Source of the DNA: Oceanimonas baumannii
Lineage (GTDB): Bacteria; Pseudomonadota; Gammaproteobacteria; Enterobacterales; Aeromonadaceae
Assembly (NCBI RefSeq): GCF_002245495.1
Contig: NZ_NQJF01000007.1
Coordinates: 124,001 to 188,000 of the forward strand
Direction: 5' to 3'
DNA: 64,000 nt
Positions 47,882 to 56,570 of this stretch are shown piece by piece. A program made the translations under genes and the position numbers. How positions within the stretch are numbered: the stretch's first letter is position 1; each line of letters begins with the position of its first letter. A model generated the notes under the pieces. It made no database searches, was not told where the DNA came from, and saw nothing but the letters and a program-made list of their open reading frames with translations.

Positions 47882-49137
47882 GTCCGGATAGCGGACAGGG
47901 TGCGCATCAGTGCGCCCTGGTTGGCCTTCACCACAGTCAGGGCGGCGTCACCCATCGTCTGGCGCTGATCTTCATGTTCAAACAGCTGTATCAGCTGTTG
48001 CGCCAGCATGTTGCTGTCGGTCACTATTTTTGCGCCACCGGCTTGCCGTAACTCTCGTGTTATATCACTGAAGTTAAAAGTCGAAGGCCCGCTTAATACC
48101 GGTTTTCCCAGCGCGGCCGGCTCCAGCAGGTTGTGGCCACCACGTGCAATTAAGCTGCCGCCTACAAAGGCCAGATCTGCCGCCGCCAGCATGACGGGCA
48201 ATTCACCCATGGTATCGCCCAGGTATACCTGAACGTTTTCCAGAGGTTCTGCCTGAGTGCGGCGAGAGAGCGTGAGGCCCTGGTTCTGCACCAGTGACGC
48301 AACCTGGGCGAAACGCTGAGGGTGGCGGGGAACCAGCATCAGCAGGGCATCGGGCAGATGCCACAGCAGGTGCCGGTGCGCCTCAAGCAGTTGCTCGTCT
48401 TCACCTTCATGAGTCGAGGCTGCAATCCATACCGGGCGCGCGCGCCCCAGCTGTGCTCTCAGCATGCTGCCCTGTTCGCGTATCGTATGGTCGTAGTCGA
48501 TATCAAACTTGATCGAGCCCGTGGTGCTCAGGCAATGTTGCGGTACGCCAAGGCTGGCAAAGCGATCTGCGTCATCCTGGTACTGGCAGGCAATATGGCG
48601 GATATTTTTTGATAGCAGCCTGAATACACCGTGAAAACGCCGGTACCTTGCGGCCGAACGGGCAGAAAGCCGGGCATTGAGTACCATCACCGGCAGCTTG
48701 CGTCTTCCGCAACCAGCCAGCCAGTTGGGCCAGAGTTCGGTTTCCATGATTAACAGGGCTTGCGGCCGAATGCGGTGCAGAAACAGCCCGACTGCCCACG
48801 GGAAGTCCAGCGGAGCATAACGATGTTCAACCAGCTCACCCAGCCTTGCTGCCTGATCGGCACCGGTGCGCGTGGTGGTGGTGACCAGTATCGGTAAATC
48901 GGGGTATTCAGCCTTGAGCGCTTTAATCAGCGGTGTGGCTGCCACTACTTCACCAACACTGACCGCATGCAGCCACACCGGCCGCTTGCTCTTGGTTGCG
49001 GCGGCCCATCCCAGATGCTCCGGCCAGCGCCGGCCAAAACCGGGCTTGCCTTTCTTGGGCCAGTACAGCAGTGCCAGCAACACGGGGCTGAAAATGTGGA
49101 TGAGCAGGTTGTACATCAGTCGGTAGAACATGAGCAT
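47866..49137 (-). CDS. waaA: Lipid IVA 3-deoxy-D-manno-octulosonic acid transferase
   Basis: 423 residues (E. coli 425). Membrane-associated GT30 enzyme that transfers Kdo to lipid IVA. N-terminal anchor helix (about 8-24), PVWLHAVSVGEVVAATPLI near 53-71, and the C-terminal GGSLIARGGHNLLEPAALGK near 312-331 are the conserved regions. The ATG at 49137 shares one base with the waaF stop (TGATG), so the two are coupled. With kdkA adjacent, it is likely monofunctional, as in Haemophilus. Confidence 0.96.
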   Translation of the reverse strand: MLMFYRLMYNLLIHIFSPVLLALLYWPKKGKPGFGRRWPEHLGWAAATKSKRPVWLHAVSVGEVVAATPLIKALKAEYPDLPILVTTTTRTGADQAARLGELVEHRYAPLDFPWAVGLFLHRIRPQALLIMETELWPNWLAGCGRRKLPVMVLNARLSARSAARYRRFHGVFRLLSKNIRHIACQYQDDADRFASLGVPQHCLSTTGSIKFDIDYDHTIREQGSMLRAQLGRARPVWIAASTHEGEDEQLLEAHRHLLWHLPDALLMLVPRHPQRFAQVASLVQNQGLTLSRRTQAEPLENVQVYLGDTMGELPVMLAAADLAFVGGSLIARGGHNLLEPAALGKPVLSGPSTFNFSDITRELRQAGGAKIVTDSNMLAQQLIQLFEHEDQRQTMGDAALTVVKANQGALMRTLSAIRTQLPL

Positions 49138-50165
49138 CAGTCAGCAAGCCGGATGAGGGCATCAATTACCCGCTGCGAAGGCAGATCTTTCAGGCATTTG
49201 AGATGGCCGAGCGGGCACTCTCGTTTAAAGCAGGGGCGGCATTCAATGTCGGTGTGCACCACCGCCACTTTTTCTGCCAGAGGCGGTGTATATTGAGGCG
49301 AAGTCGAGCCATATACACCTACTAACGGCCGCTGCAAGGCGGCGGCTATGTGCATCAGCCCGGAATCATTGGAGACCACGGCCGTACTCAATGCCATCAG
49401 ATCAATAGCCTGATGTAACGAGGTCTTGCCCGCCAGCACATGGCAGTGTTGCTGCTGGTGGCCCGGCAAATAATGTTTAATGGCTTCTGCCACCGGTATA
49501 TCCTTGGCAGAGCCAAAAATCCATACCTGCCTGCCCTGTGTGATCTGTTGTTGTGCCACCTCGGCGTAATACTGCTCGGGCCAGCGCTTGGCCGGACCGA
49601 ATTCGGCACCGGGACACAGGCTCAGCACTGGTCTTGCTGTGCTCAGATTCAGCATGCTCAATGCGTTTTGCTGATTATGTTCATCCACACTGAAGGCTGG
49701 CCAGGGTAACGCTGGAATGTCCTGATGGCTGTGCATTTGCTCGCGGGGGTAGGCGAGGGCGTTGTAGCGCTCAACCATCAGCGGAAAGTCCTGCTTGTTG
49801 CTGCGGAGGTCGTTGAGCAGGCCGTAACGGGACTCACCCTTCCAGCCTGTGCGTCTTTTGATACCGGCAAACAGCGGGATCAGTGCCGACTTGAGCGAAT
49901 TGGGCTGAATGATGGCCCAGTGGTAACCTTCCCGGGCCAGCTCCTTGCCCAGGCGATAACGCTCGGCCAGCTTGAAATCACCGTGGCCCAAGGGCATGAC
50001 AATGGCTTTATCTACTTCGGGCATGCGTTCCAGCAGAGCACAGCACCATACCGGAGCCATGACATGCAGTTCGGCTTCAGGGTTCTGTTGCTTCAGAGTG
50101 ATGTAGAGGCTCTGGGACATCACCATATCGCCCACCCAGGAAGGGCCTATAACCAGAATTTTCAT
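49137..50165 (-). CDS. waaF: ADP-heptose:LPS heptosyltransferase II
   Basis: 342 residues (E. coli 348). It adds the second L-glycero-D-manno-heptose. The start MKILVIGPSWVGDMVMSQSL, the SLCPGAEFGPAKRWP segment near 188-202 and the VVSNDSGLMHIAAAL near 265-279 are diagnostic. The cysteine-containing ECRPCFKRECPLGH stretch near the C-terminus is also typical. It is the first gene of the waaF-waaA pair. Confidence 0.96.
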   Translation of the reverse strand: MKILVIGPSWVGDMVMSQSLYITLKQQNPEAELHVMAPVWCCALLERMPEVDKAIVMPLGHGDFKLAERYRLGKELAREGYHWAIIQPNSLKSALIPLFAGIKRRTGWKGESRYGLLNDLRSNKQDFPLMVERYNALAYPREQMHSHQDIPALPWPAFSVDEHNQQNALSMLNLSTARPVLSLCPGAEFGPAKRWPEQYYAEVAQQQITQGRQVWIFGSAKDIPVAEAIKHYLPGHQQQHCHVLAGKTSLHQAIDLMALSTAVVSNDSGLMHIAAALQRPLVGVYGSTSPQYTPPLAEKVAVVHTDIECRPCFKRECPLGHLKCLKDLPSQRVIDALIRLAD

Positions 50166-50237
50166 TGCTCTGACACTTTGTCTTTAATTGTATGAGATTA
50201 TACAATCATCAGTTGGTTCTCTCCATGGTCATACATA

Positions 50238-51308
50238 GTGTTTAGACGGCTCACCTCCAAAATACAGCTATTCAGAGATAAATTTCGGCGTCACTTAGGT
50301 AAGTTATTGTTTGACAAGGTTTCTGGCGGAGGGGAACTCGTTAACACAAAGCGTGTTCTTGTTATTCGCTGGGATGCGAAAATTGGTGATTCTATTGTTT
50401 CTTCCTTTTTCTTTCGTGAGTTAAAGAAACACCATAAAAATATTAAGGTTGATGTCATTACTGCTCCGCATATGGCTGCCATGTATCAGGAATATTTCGG
50501 GGTTGATCATGTTTACTGTTGTAAAAAACGGCCGAACTACGGTGAACTTAAAGCGCTGGCACATGAGGTCGGTGCAGTGGATCTGGTGATACATCTTGGT
50601 AAACAGCTTAAAATGAAAGATATTTACTTTCTTCGCTGTCTCGGTGCCGGTAACGTAATGGGGATGGATGATGAGCTTGATCTGGTGAATATCAAGCTTG
50701 GTCATGCCACCAAGGGACTTCATTTCTCTGAAAAATTTGCTTATGCGCTAAAGTTGCTGGGCGTACCCTATCCTGAACGGAACTATATTATTCCTGAAGA
50801 TATAGAGCGACAGAAGGTGATAAATAAAGAATGGCCTGATCAACCCGTGGTTTCAATTAATCCTTATGGTAGTGGTAGTGCCAGAAGGCTTAATTTCGAC
50901 AATGTGTCTATGCTGGTAGGACTGGTCACTAAATATAAACCCGGCTGGAAAGTGTGCCTGATGTCAACACCGGATACAAAAGCAGAAACAGAGCAATGGT
51001 GTGATAAACTGGACACAGATAGTGTTTTCACTGTTAAATCCAGTGAGACAATTCAGGATGCCATCGAAATTATTCGCCTTTCCGCTGCGGTCATATCTGT
51101 TGATACGGCTATCATCCATATATCCAGTGGTCTTAATAAGCCATTGATTGGGGTTTATAATCCTGATGAAGAAAATTTTTCAGAGTGGCACCCCAATTAT
51201 GAAAAAGCAAAAGTTATATTTTCCATTAAGAAGGAAGACGGGTGTGAAAATATAAACTGCATCGACCCTAAAGATGTATCATGTATTCTTGATGATGGTT
51301 TTTTGTGA
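50238..51308 (+). CDS. GT9-family heptosyltransferase-like protein in AT-rich block
   Basis: 356 residues from a GTG at 50238. KRVLVIRWDAKIGDSIVSSF near 38-57 and AVISVDTAIIHISSGLNKPL near 290-309 give the GT9 signature; the C-terminal cysteines (CENINC) recall WaaF/WaaQ. No good ribosome binding site precedes the GTG and no nearby ATG exists, so the exact start is uncertain. Base composition is clearly lower in GC than its neighbours (many AAA, ATT and TAT codons), a sign of acquisition. Converges on the pyruvyltransferase gene. Confidence 0.85.
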   Translation: MFRRLTSKIQLFRDKFRRHLGKLLFDKVSGGGELVNTKRVLVIRWDAKIGDSIVSSFFFRELKKHHKNIKVDVITAPHMAAMYQEYFGVDHVYCCKKRPNYGELKALAHEVGAVDLVIHLGKQLKMKDIYFLRCLGAGNVMGMDDELDLVNIKLGHATKGLHFSEKFAYALKLLGVPYPERNYIIPEDIERQKVINKEWPDQPVVSINPYGSGSARRLNFDNVSMLVGLVTKYKPGWKVCLMSTPDTKAETEQWCDKLDTDSVFTVKSSETIQDAIEIIRLSAAVISVDTAIIHISSGLNKPLIGVYNPDEENFSEWHPNYEKAKVIFSIKKEDGCENINCIDPKDVSCILDDGFL

Positions 51309-51311
51309 ATC

Positions 51312-51340
51312 GATCTAACATGGGAATACCATGTTAGATC
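51312..51340. terminator. Perfect 12-bp inverted repeat between convergent genes
   Basis: GATCTAACATGG and CCATGTTAGATC are perfect complements around a 5-nt loop. It lies in the 38 bases between two convergent stop codons and probably ends both transcripts, although no T run follows on either side. Confidence 0.65.
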
Positions 51341-51346
51341 TTGGTG

Positions 51347-52216
51347 TTATAGATTTTTAATAGGGAAAGAATCCAGCAGGGCTTCTTTTGACAGGTTGAA
51401 GTCTTTTATACTAGTGTAACTTTCAATGTTTTCCATCAGCTCAGAAAAATGTTTGCTATTTGATATAGCAAAACCTTTTTCATCGGGATTTTTTGTCGTC
51501 GAATAATAGTCATTAAATTTAAAGTCGCCGCCGACCAAGCGATCTGAAAGAACAATCCACTTGTTGGGTATGCCATAAGTATCGGCAAGGATTAATCCGT
51601 GTAATGAAGATGAAACTATGTGAGAGCACTCCATGAGGTCATCGACAAAGCTCTCGGGGTCTTGCTGGACATCAATTAACTTTATCCCCGGATTTGAGTG
51701 TATTGATTCAGGGATCTTATCCTTATCTACATAATGAGCCACTATGCCTACTTTATATTTTTTGTTTGTTTCTGGTTTGTAAACCAGGGGCATAAGAATG
51801 GCAGGATCTCCGAGAGGAAGATCACCTAAGTTGATGCCATATTTTTCATTGAGTAACTCGACAGAAAGAGCTCCTCTTAGTGCTTTTATTTTTTTGGGAT
51901 CTAATTTTTTTGGTAAGTCTTTTCTGCTTATGAATCCAGAGCCCCAGATGTAGCTGGATAATGTGGCTTCATGCATCACACTACCAATGGCTAAAAGGTT
52001 GGGTGATCTTCCTTTTTGTCGTTGAATACAGGTGATGTTAAATAACCGGCTTACTAAATATGGATTTAAAATATCACCTACATTTTTTTCTTTACTGAAA
52101 AAATAGAGGGATATAGTTCCCCCTTTTTTATAAGCATAATAATCAATTACGCAGCCTAATGTCTTTTTTGTTTTTCTGGAAAGGTACTGTAAATTATATT
52201 TTTTGATGTTCATCAT
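51347..52216 (-). CDS. Polysaccharide pyruvyl transferase family protein
   Basis: 289 residues, AT-rich gene. The segments NVGDILNPYLVSRLF near 47-61, IWGSGFISRKDLP near 87-99, LGDPAILMP near 134-142 and HIVSSSLHGLILADTYGIPN near 197-216 match the PS_pyruv_trans family (WcaK/GumL/CsaB group). It would add pyruvate ketals to a sugar or act on a related acceptor. Six bases after the GT25 stop, hence co-transcribed with hldD and the fusion gene. Two adjacent ATGs are possible starts (52216, 52213). Confidence 0.87.
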   Translation of the reverse strand: MMNIKKYNLQYLSRKTKKTLGCVIDYYAYKKGGTISLYFFSKEKNVGDILNPYLVSRLFNITCIQRQKGRSPNLLAIGSVMHEATLSSYIWGSGFISRKDLPKKLDPKKIKALRGALSVELLNEKYGINLGDLPLGDPAILMPLVYKPETNKKYKVGIVAHYVDKDKIPESIHSNPGIKLIDVQQDPESFVDDLMECSHIVSSSLHGLILADTYGIPNKWIVLSDRLVGGDFKFNDYYSTTKNPDEKGFAISNSKHFSELMENIESYTSIKDFNLSKEALLDSFPIKNL

Positions 52217-52222
52217 GTGCTC

Positions 52223-52921
52223 TTATTGGTTGAGAGGTTCTATATGAACGCCATAGTCCCTTCCTGGGATGGTGGTTTCAAGGTGGCCAGTATCAATGCA
52301 GTTAGGTTCGATGCCATAAGTTCTTAATCTGTGCCATTGGAGATAACCGGTAAGGTAGTCGGCAGGCATTCTGACTGGATGGGCCATTCCTAAAAGTCTC
52401 TTTGCACCACTCTGTGATAAAACGTAACCAACTGCACCAATAATGCAGCGTTTGGAATTTTTACTGGGATAGCGGTATCTGGCTAGTTTATATCCTTCTG
52501 GCAACTTCTTCTTAATAGGCCAACTTTTTGCTTTTCCATGGAACAGGTACAGCAGCTCAAAGTCTGGGCTCTTTTGGATTGCCGAAGTTAATACCTTTGG
52601 TAGGCAGGATAAAAGAAATGCGTCATCTTCCAAAATGATTGCGCTACTCAGACCATTGTCTACTATTTTTTTGTAAACTTTAATATGACTTAATGCACAG
52701 GCAATTTCTGAATGATTCATGGTGTGCCCAAACTTTTTTTTGCAAAAGTCCAGGTCAACATTGTTCAATATATTATCTTCCAGCTTGGTGCCATCAACAC
52801 CTTCAACAAACTCAAATTTAAAGCCAAGGCGGTTCAGCTGTTGAGAAATGAGAGCTCTTCTTTCGTGATGGCGTGGCAGGCTGATAACATAAACATGAGG
52901 AAAATCATCTTTTTTCGACAT
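52223..52921 (-). CDS. GT25-family LPS glycosyltransferase
   Basis: 232 residues. The start HVYVISLPRHHERRALISQQL (in two parts, near 9-29), the SEIACALSHIKVYKKIVDNG region near 70-89 and AIILEDDAFLL near 93-103 (DXD-like) match GT25, the family of LPS galactosyl and glucosyl transferases such as Lpt/LgtB. AT-rich like its neighbour. Nine bases after the GT4-deacetylase stop. Confidence 0.9.
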   Translation of the reverse strand: MSKKDDFPHVYVISLPRHHERRALISQQLNRLGFKFEFVEGVDGTKLEDNILNNVDLDFCKKKFGHTMNHSEIACALSHIKVYKKIVDNGLSSAIILEDDAFLLSCLPKVLTSAIQKSPDFELLYLFHGKAKSWPIKKKLPEGYKLARYRYPSKNSKRCIIGAVGYVLSQSGAKRLLGMAHPVRMPADYLTGYLQWHRLRTYGIEPNCIDTGHLETTIPGRDYGVHIEPLNQ

Positions 52922-52930
52922 AGTTATTTC

Positions 52931-54694
52931 TCAATTTTTTCTGAATACATAGTTGCCTTTAATTTTCCGCCACAGACCGAAGACATCGGTGCGGGGAAAG
53001 ATGGCGATGCGGCGGATCTGATAGCGATCTTCGTGCATGGCCAGGGGGCCGCTGTTGGTAGCCACGGCAAAGGGATAACCCAGCTCTTTGGCCAGCTGTT
53101 TACTGTCTTCATTGTGAATGCCGAAGGGGTAGGCAAATGACGTCAGCTTGTGTCCCAGCAGTTGTTCCAGCTGTGTCTTATTTTCCGCTATTTCAATGCG
53201 CTGCTGTTCGCGCCCGAGCTGGTCCAGTTTCGGATGGGTCAGGGTATGTCCGCCAAATTCCACCAGACCGGAATTGGCCATTTCTTTTATCTGGGCGGGC
53301 GTCATGAGCTCAACGGTTTTTTCGGGATTTTCGGGGTTTTCTACATCCCAGCGGTTAAATGTTTCGCCGGTCACAGCATAGATCACCGCCTTGAAGCCGT
53401 ACTTTTTCAGCAACGGAAACAGCAGCTCAAAGTTGTCCTTGTAGCCATCGTCCACCGTGATGATGATGTACTTTTTGCCGGCTTCCAGCCGGCTGGCCAT
53501 GCCTCTGTCTGCAAGCTCGGCAAAGGTGAGGGTTTCATACCCCAGACGCTTCAGCAGCTTAAAGTGCTTCTCCAGCATGTTGACGTGCAGATAGGTGCCA
53601 TGAACCCCTTTTTCACTGTCATCCCGGATAAAGCGGTGATACATGATGATGGGTATTTCCCGCCGTAGCCGGTGCACGATTACGCTCTGATAGTGGTGTT
53701 CCAGCTCATCAGTCACTGCCTGCAGATCATAGGCGGCCCTGACAGTTCCGGCCAGGGTGGCGTTGTTAAAGCAAGTATTCAGCGCGTCGGTGATTCGAAC
53801 GGGCAGGGCAGCAAAGTCAATATCCAGATCGTTCGGGCCTATATCGCCGAAGTTGCTTGCCATGGCGGCGTCAATGTTCTCGGTTGTCACCAACCCAACG
53901 GCCTCGGCCTCGCCCACGGCAAATACCGGGCGCTGCATCAGGATAGCTTCCATGGCTACCCGGCCGGCACCGATCACCAGATCGGAGTGGGCCATCAGCT
54001 CGGGCACGTCCTGTACATACCCAAGAAATTCCACCTTATCCTGAAAACGCTGAAAGCGCTCGGGCACCTGCGAGCCAGAGGCGATTTTTACCCGGTAACA
54101 TTCCAGGTCCAGGCACTGATCCAGCAAGCGATAACACAGCTCGCCCTTGGGCCCGGTGAGTCGGCCGATAATGCTTATCACCGGTTTATGATTGTCTGGT
54201 GCCGGCATCGGCTGGTAGTGCTCGGTGTCGATACCGTTACGGCCAATGGCAATCAACTCGGGAGAGACACGGAGTCCGGTCACCAGCTGCTCCCGAACTG
54301 CTTCGCATACCGCCAGGGCGCGGTCACCCAGAGCGTGAAAGTTCTTGCGGGAGGCATGCACAGGCTGACGACCATGCACCGTGGTGAGCATGGGGGTGCC
54401 GGTGAGCTTGCAGGCAATATAACAGCTCCAGCTTGAGGCGCGGCTATGGGCATGCACCAGCTGAATACGGTGTTTCTTAATCAGGTAAACCAGGTAGCAT
54501 ACATGCCAGAAGCGGCGGGGAATGCTGCGTTTGTTAAAACGCAGCATGAAAAACTCCCCTTGGTGCGGCTTGGTCAGGGTGTCGGAAACATAAAACACCC
54601 GGTGACCGCGAGCGGTAAGCGCGTCGCCCACCGTGGTGGCGTATACCTCTGCGCCGGTTACCTCGAGCTGAGACAACGCCATCAGAATGTTCAT
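52931..54694 (-). CDS. Fusion: GT4 glycosyltransferase + NodB-type polysaccharide deacetylase
   Basis: 587 residues with two enzymes. N-terminal GT4 (about 1-350) has MNILMALSQLEVTGAEVYAT, ISIIGRLTGPKGELCYRL near 173-190, and a C-terminal E-x7-E-like segment AGRVAMEAILMQRPVFAVGE. C-terminal NodB domain (about 360-585) has IITVDDGYKDNFELLF with the two metal-site aspartates, GGHTLTHPKL with two histidines, and FAYPFGIHNED. All key deacetylase residues look intact. GC content is like the genome, not like the AT-rich genes downstream. The start is the ATG at 54694, eight bases after the hldD stop. Presumably adds an N-acetylated sugar and deacetylates it; inferred. Confidence 0.9.
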   Translation of the reverse strand: MNILMALSQLEVTGAEVYATTVGDALTARGHRVFYVSDTLTKPHQGEFFMLRFNKRSIPRRFWHVCYLVYLIKKHRIQLVHAHSRASSWSCYIACKLTGTPMLTTVHGRQPVHASRKNFHALGDRALAVCEAVREQLVTGLRVSPELIAIGRNGIDTEHYQPMPAPDNHKPVISIIGRLTGPKGELCYRLLDQCLDLECYRVKIASGSQVPERFQRFQDKVEFLGYVQDVPELMAHSDLVIGAGRVAMEAILMQRPVFAVGEAEAVGLVTTENIDAAMASNFGDIGPNDLDIDFAALPVRITDALNTCFNNATLAGTVRAAYDLQAVTDELEHHYQSVIVHRLRREIPIIMYHRFIRDDSEKGVHGTYLHVNMLEKHFKLLKRLGYETLTFAELADRGMASRLEAGKKYIIITVDDGYKDNFELLFPLLKKYGFKAVIYAVTGETFNRWDVENPENPEKTVELMTPAQIKEMANSGLVEFGGHTLTHPKLDQLGREQQRIEIAENKTQLEQLLGHKLTSFAYPFGIHNEDSKQLAKELGYPFAVATNSGPLAMHEDRYQIRRIAIFPRTDVFGLWRKIKGNYVFRKN

Positions 54695-54702
54695 GGCGTG
54701 CC

Positions 54703-55656
54703 TTATTTGTTCAGCCAGCTCATGTATTCGGCCACACCCTCGGCCACGGTTTTGAACGTGTGGGGGCAACCTGCGGCACGCAACTTGGTGAGATCAGCTT
54801 CGGTAAAGCTCTGGTAGCGGCCCTTCAGGTGGTCGGGGAAGGGGATGTACTCGATTTCACCCTTGCCGTGATGCTTGATCACCGCTTCGGCCACATTCTG
54901 GAAGGGCTCGGCGCGACCGGTGCCGCAGTTGAAGATGCCGGACACTTCCGGGTTCTGCCAGAACCAGAGATTGACAGCGCACACATCGCCCACATAAATG
55001 AAGTCGCGCATCTGGCCGCCGTCGCCGTAGCCGTCGCAGCCGGCAAACAGCTTGGGGTTTTCGCCTTTGTGTAATTGGGTGTTGAGGTGGAAAGCCACGC
55101 TCGACATGCTGCCCTTGTGCTGCTCGCGGGGGCCGTACACGTTGAAGTATTTGAGGCCCACTACCTGCGAAGATATTTCCGGCATCAGGCGGCGCACATA
55201 CTGATCGAACAGTTGTTTGGAGTAACCGTATACGTTAAGCGGCTGTTCATATTGCGGCTCTTCGATAAAGTTGTCGTTGCGGCCGCCGTAGGTGGCGGCG
55301 GAAGAGGCGTAGATAAACGGAATTTCCCGCTCCAGGCAGTAGTGCAGCAGATCCTTGGAGTACTCGTAGTTGTTCTCCATCATGAACTTGCCATCCCACT
55401 CGGTGGTGGCAGAGCAGGCACCCTCGTGGAAAATGACCTCGATGCCGCCCCATTCTTCAAACTCGTCGCCGGACACGATACGGTGCAGAAACTCATCTTT
55501 ATCCAGGTAATCGGCAATGGTCAGATCGACCAGGTTGACGAATTTGGTACCGTCGGTCAGATCGTCGATCACCACCACGTCAGTGCGGCCTTGTTCATTC
55601 AGGTTTTTTACCAGGTTGCTGCCAATAAAGCCGGCACCGCCAGTTACAATGATCAT
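54703..55656 (-). CDS. hldD: ADP-L-glycero-D-manno-heptose-6-epimerase
   Basis: 317 residues (E. coli 310). It epimerises ADP-D,D-heptose to ADP-L,D-heptose, the donor for the heptosyltransferases here. The NADP motif [19 protein letters not shown] is at 2-20. The [13 protein letters not shown] segment has catalytic Y and K near 138 and 142. The start is the ATG at 55656; a 23-codon extension is unconserved. First gene of a run hldD-fusion-GT25-PPT on the minus strand, with gaps of at most 9 bases. Divergent from the TetR gene. Confidence 0.96.
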   Translation of the reverse strand: MIIVTGGAGFIGSNLVKNLNEQGRTDVVVIDDLTDGTKFVNLVDLTIADYLDKDEFLHRIVSGDEFEEWGGIEVIFHEGACSATTEWDGKFMMENNYEYSKDLLHYCLEREIPFIYASSAATYGGRNDNFIEEPQYEQPLNVYGYSKQLFDQYVRRLMPEISSQVVGLKYFNVYGPREQHKGSMSSVAFHLNTQLHKGENPKLFAGCDGYGDGGQMRDFIYVGDVCAVNLWFWQNPEVSGIFNCGTGRAEPFQNVAEAVIKHHGKGEIEYIPFPDHLKGRYQSFTEADLTKLRAAGCPHTFKTVAEGVAEYMSWLNK

Positions 55657-55811
55657 CGCTGTCTGCCTCTTTCTGGCCGGCACGGATGTCCGGCAATTCG
55701 AAGAAATTTTTCGCAAGTTTATCACGCCCGAAGCGCAGAAAACTAACCCTGAGTACTGTGTTACTATTCAGTTACCACTTCGTGAACAGCCATTGTGGCC
55801 GGGGCAACCCG

Positions 55812-56474
55812 ATGAAAACCAGGGATCGCATTGTGGCTGCCGCGCTCGCTCTGTTCAACGAGCAGGGGGAAGCCAGGGTGACAACCAATCATATCGCCGC
55901 TCATCTAGGGATCAGCCCAGGTAATCTGTATTACCATTTTCGCAACAAAAATGACATCATTCACTGCATTTTTGCCGATTATAGCGCTCATCTACGCAAA
56001 AGCTTTGTGCCTGTTGAAGGGACAGTGAATACCAGCCCGGCACTTTGGCTGCACTATCTGGATGCTGTTTTCTATGTCATGTGGGAGTTCCGTTTTCTGT
56101 ATGCCAACCTTAATGACATTCTGCAGCGGGATGCGCTATTGCACCGGCAATATTTGGAGCTGCAGCGAGAGCTTGAAGGTAACCTGCAGGCATTGTTACA
56201 GGAGCTGAACACGCAACAGGCATTAATGATACCGGATGAAGATATCGTCATTCTGGCGCAAAACCTGAAAATGCTGGTGTCCTGCTGGGTGAGTTATCAG
56301 CAGGTGCAGCTACCTCACGTTCGGATCAGCCAGGCGATGTTGTATGAGGGGGTGGTCAGAGTACTTTTTCTGCTTAAACCTTATTTTCATTCGAATAAAG
56401 GACTCGAATTGGGCCAGCTGCTGGAACATTACCGTGTGCTGTCGGCTGCCTCCGGTGATCCCTTTCACAAATAG
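55812..56474 (+). CDS. TetR-family transcriptional regulator
   Basis: 220 residues. The helix-turn-helix VTTNHIAAHLGISPGNLYYHFRNK (about 23-46, read in two parts) is typical of the family. The C-terminal ligand domain resembles the TetR_C group found with Pseudomonas PhaD/'YbjK'-like proteins. It lies between hldD and kbl-tdh and reads toward the latter, with 96 bases between. A candidate operator sits in that gap, so it may control kbl-tdh. The ATG at 55812 is preferred over upstream frames. Confidence 0.88.
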   Translation: MKTRDRIVAAALALFNEQGEARVTTNHIAAHLGISPGNLYYHFRNKNDIIHCIFADYSAHLRKSFVPVEGTVNTSPALWLHYLDAVFYVMWEFRFLYANLNDILQRDALLHRQYLELQRELEGNLQALLQELNTQQALMIPDEDIVILAQNLKMLVSCWVSYQQVQLPHVRISQAMLYEGVVRVLFLLKPYFHSNKGLELGQLLEHYRVLSAASGDPFHK

Positions 56475-56524
56475 TGCTTTTTAACGGAATAATTTATGAG
56501 GATTAGGATGTGAAATAGTAAAAT

Positions 56525-56539
56525 GGTCTAAATTTGACC
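56525..56539. promoter_or_regulatory. Candidate operator upstream of kbl
   Basis: GGTC-TAAATTT-GACC is a perfect 4-bp inverted repeat around seven bases, extended imperfectly (ATGGTC / GACCCA), about 31 bases before the kbl ATG. A further GACC follows at 56545-56548. It could bind the TetR product or an Lrp-type regulator; untested. Confidence 0.35.
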
Positions 56540-56570
56540 CAGATGACCACATGGAAAACGGGAGTTTGTT

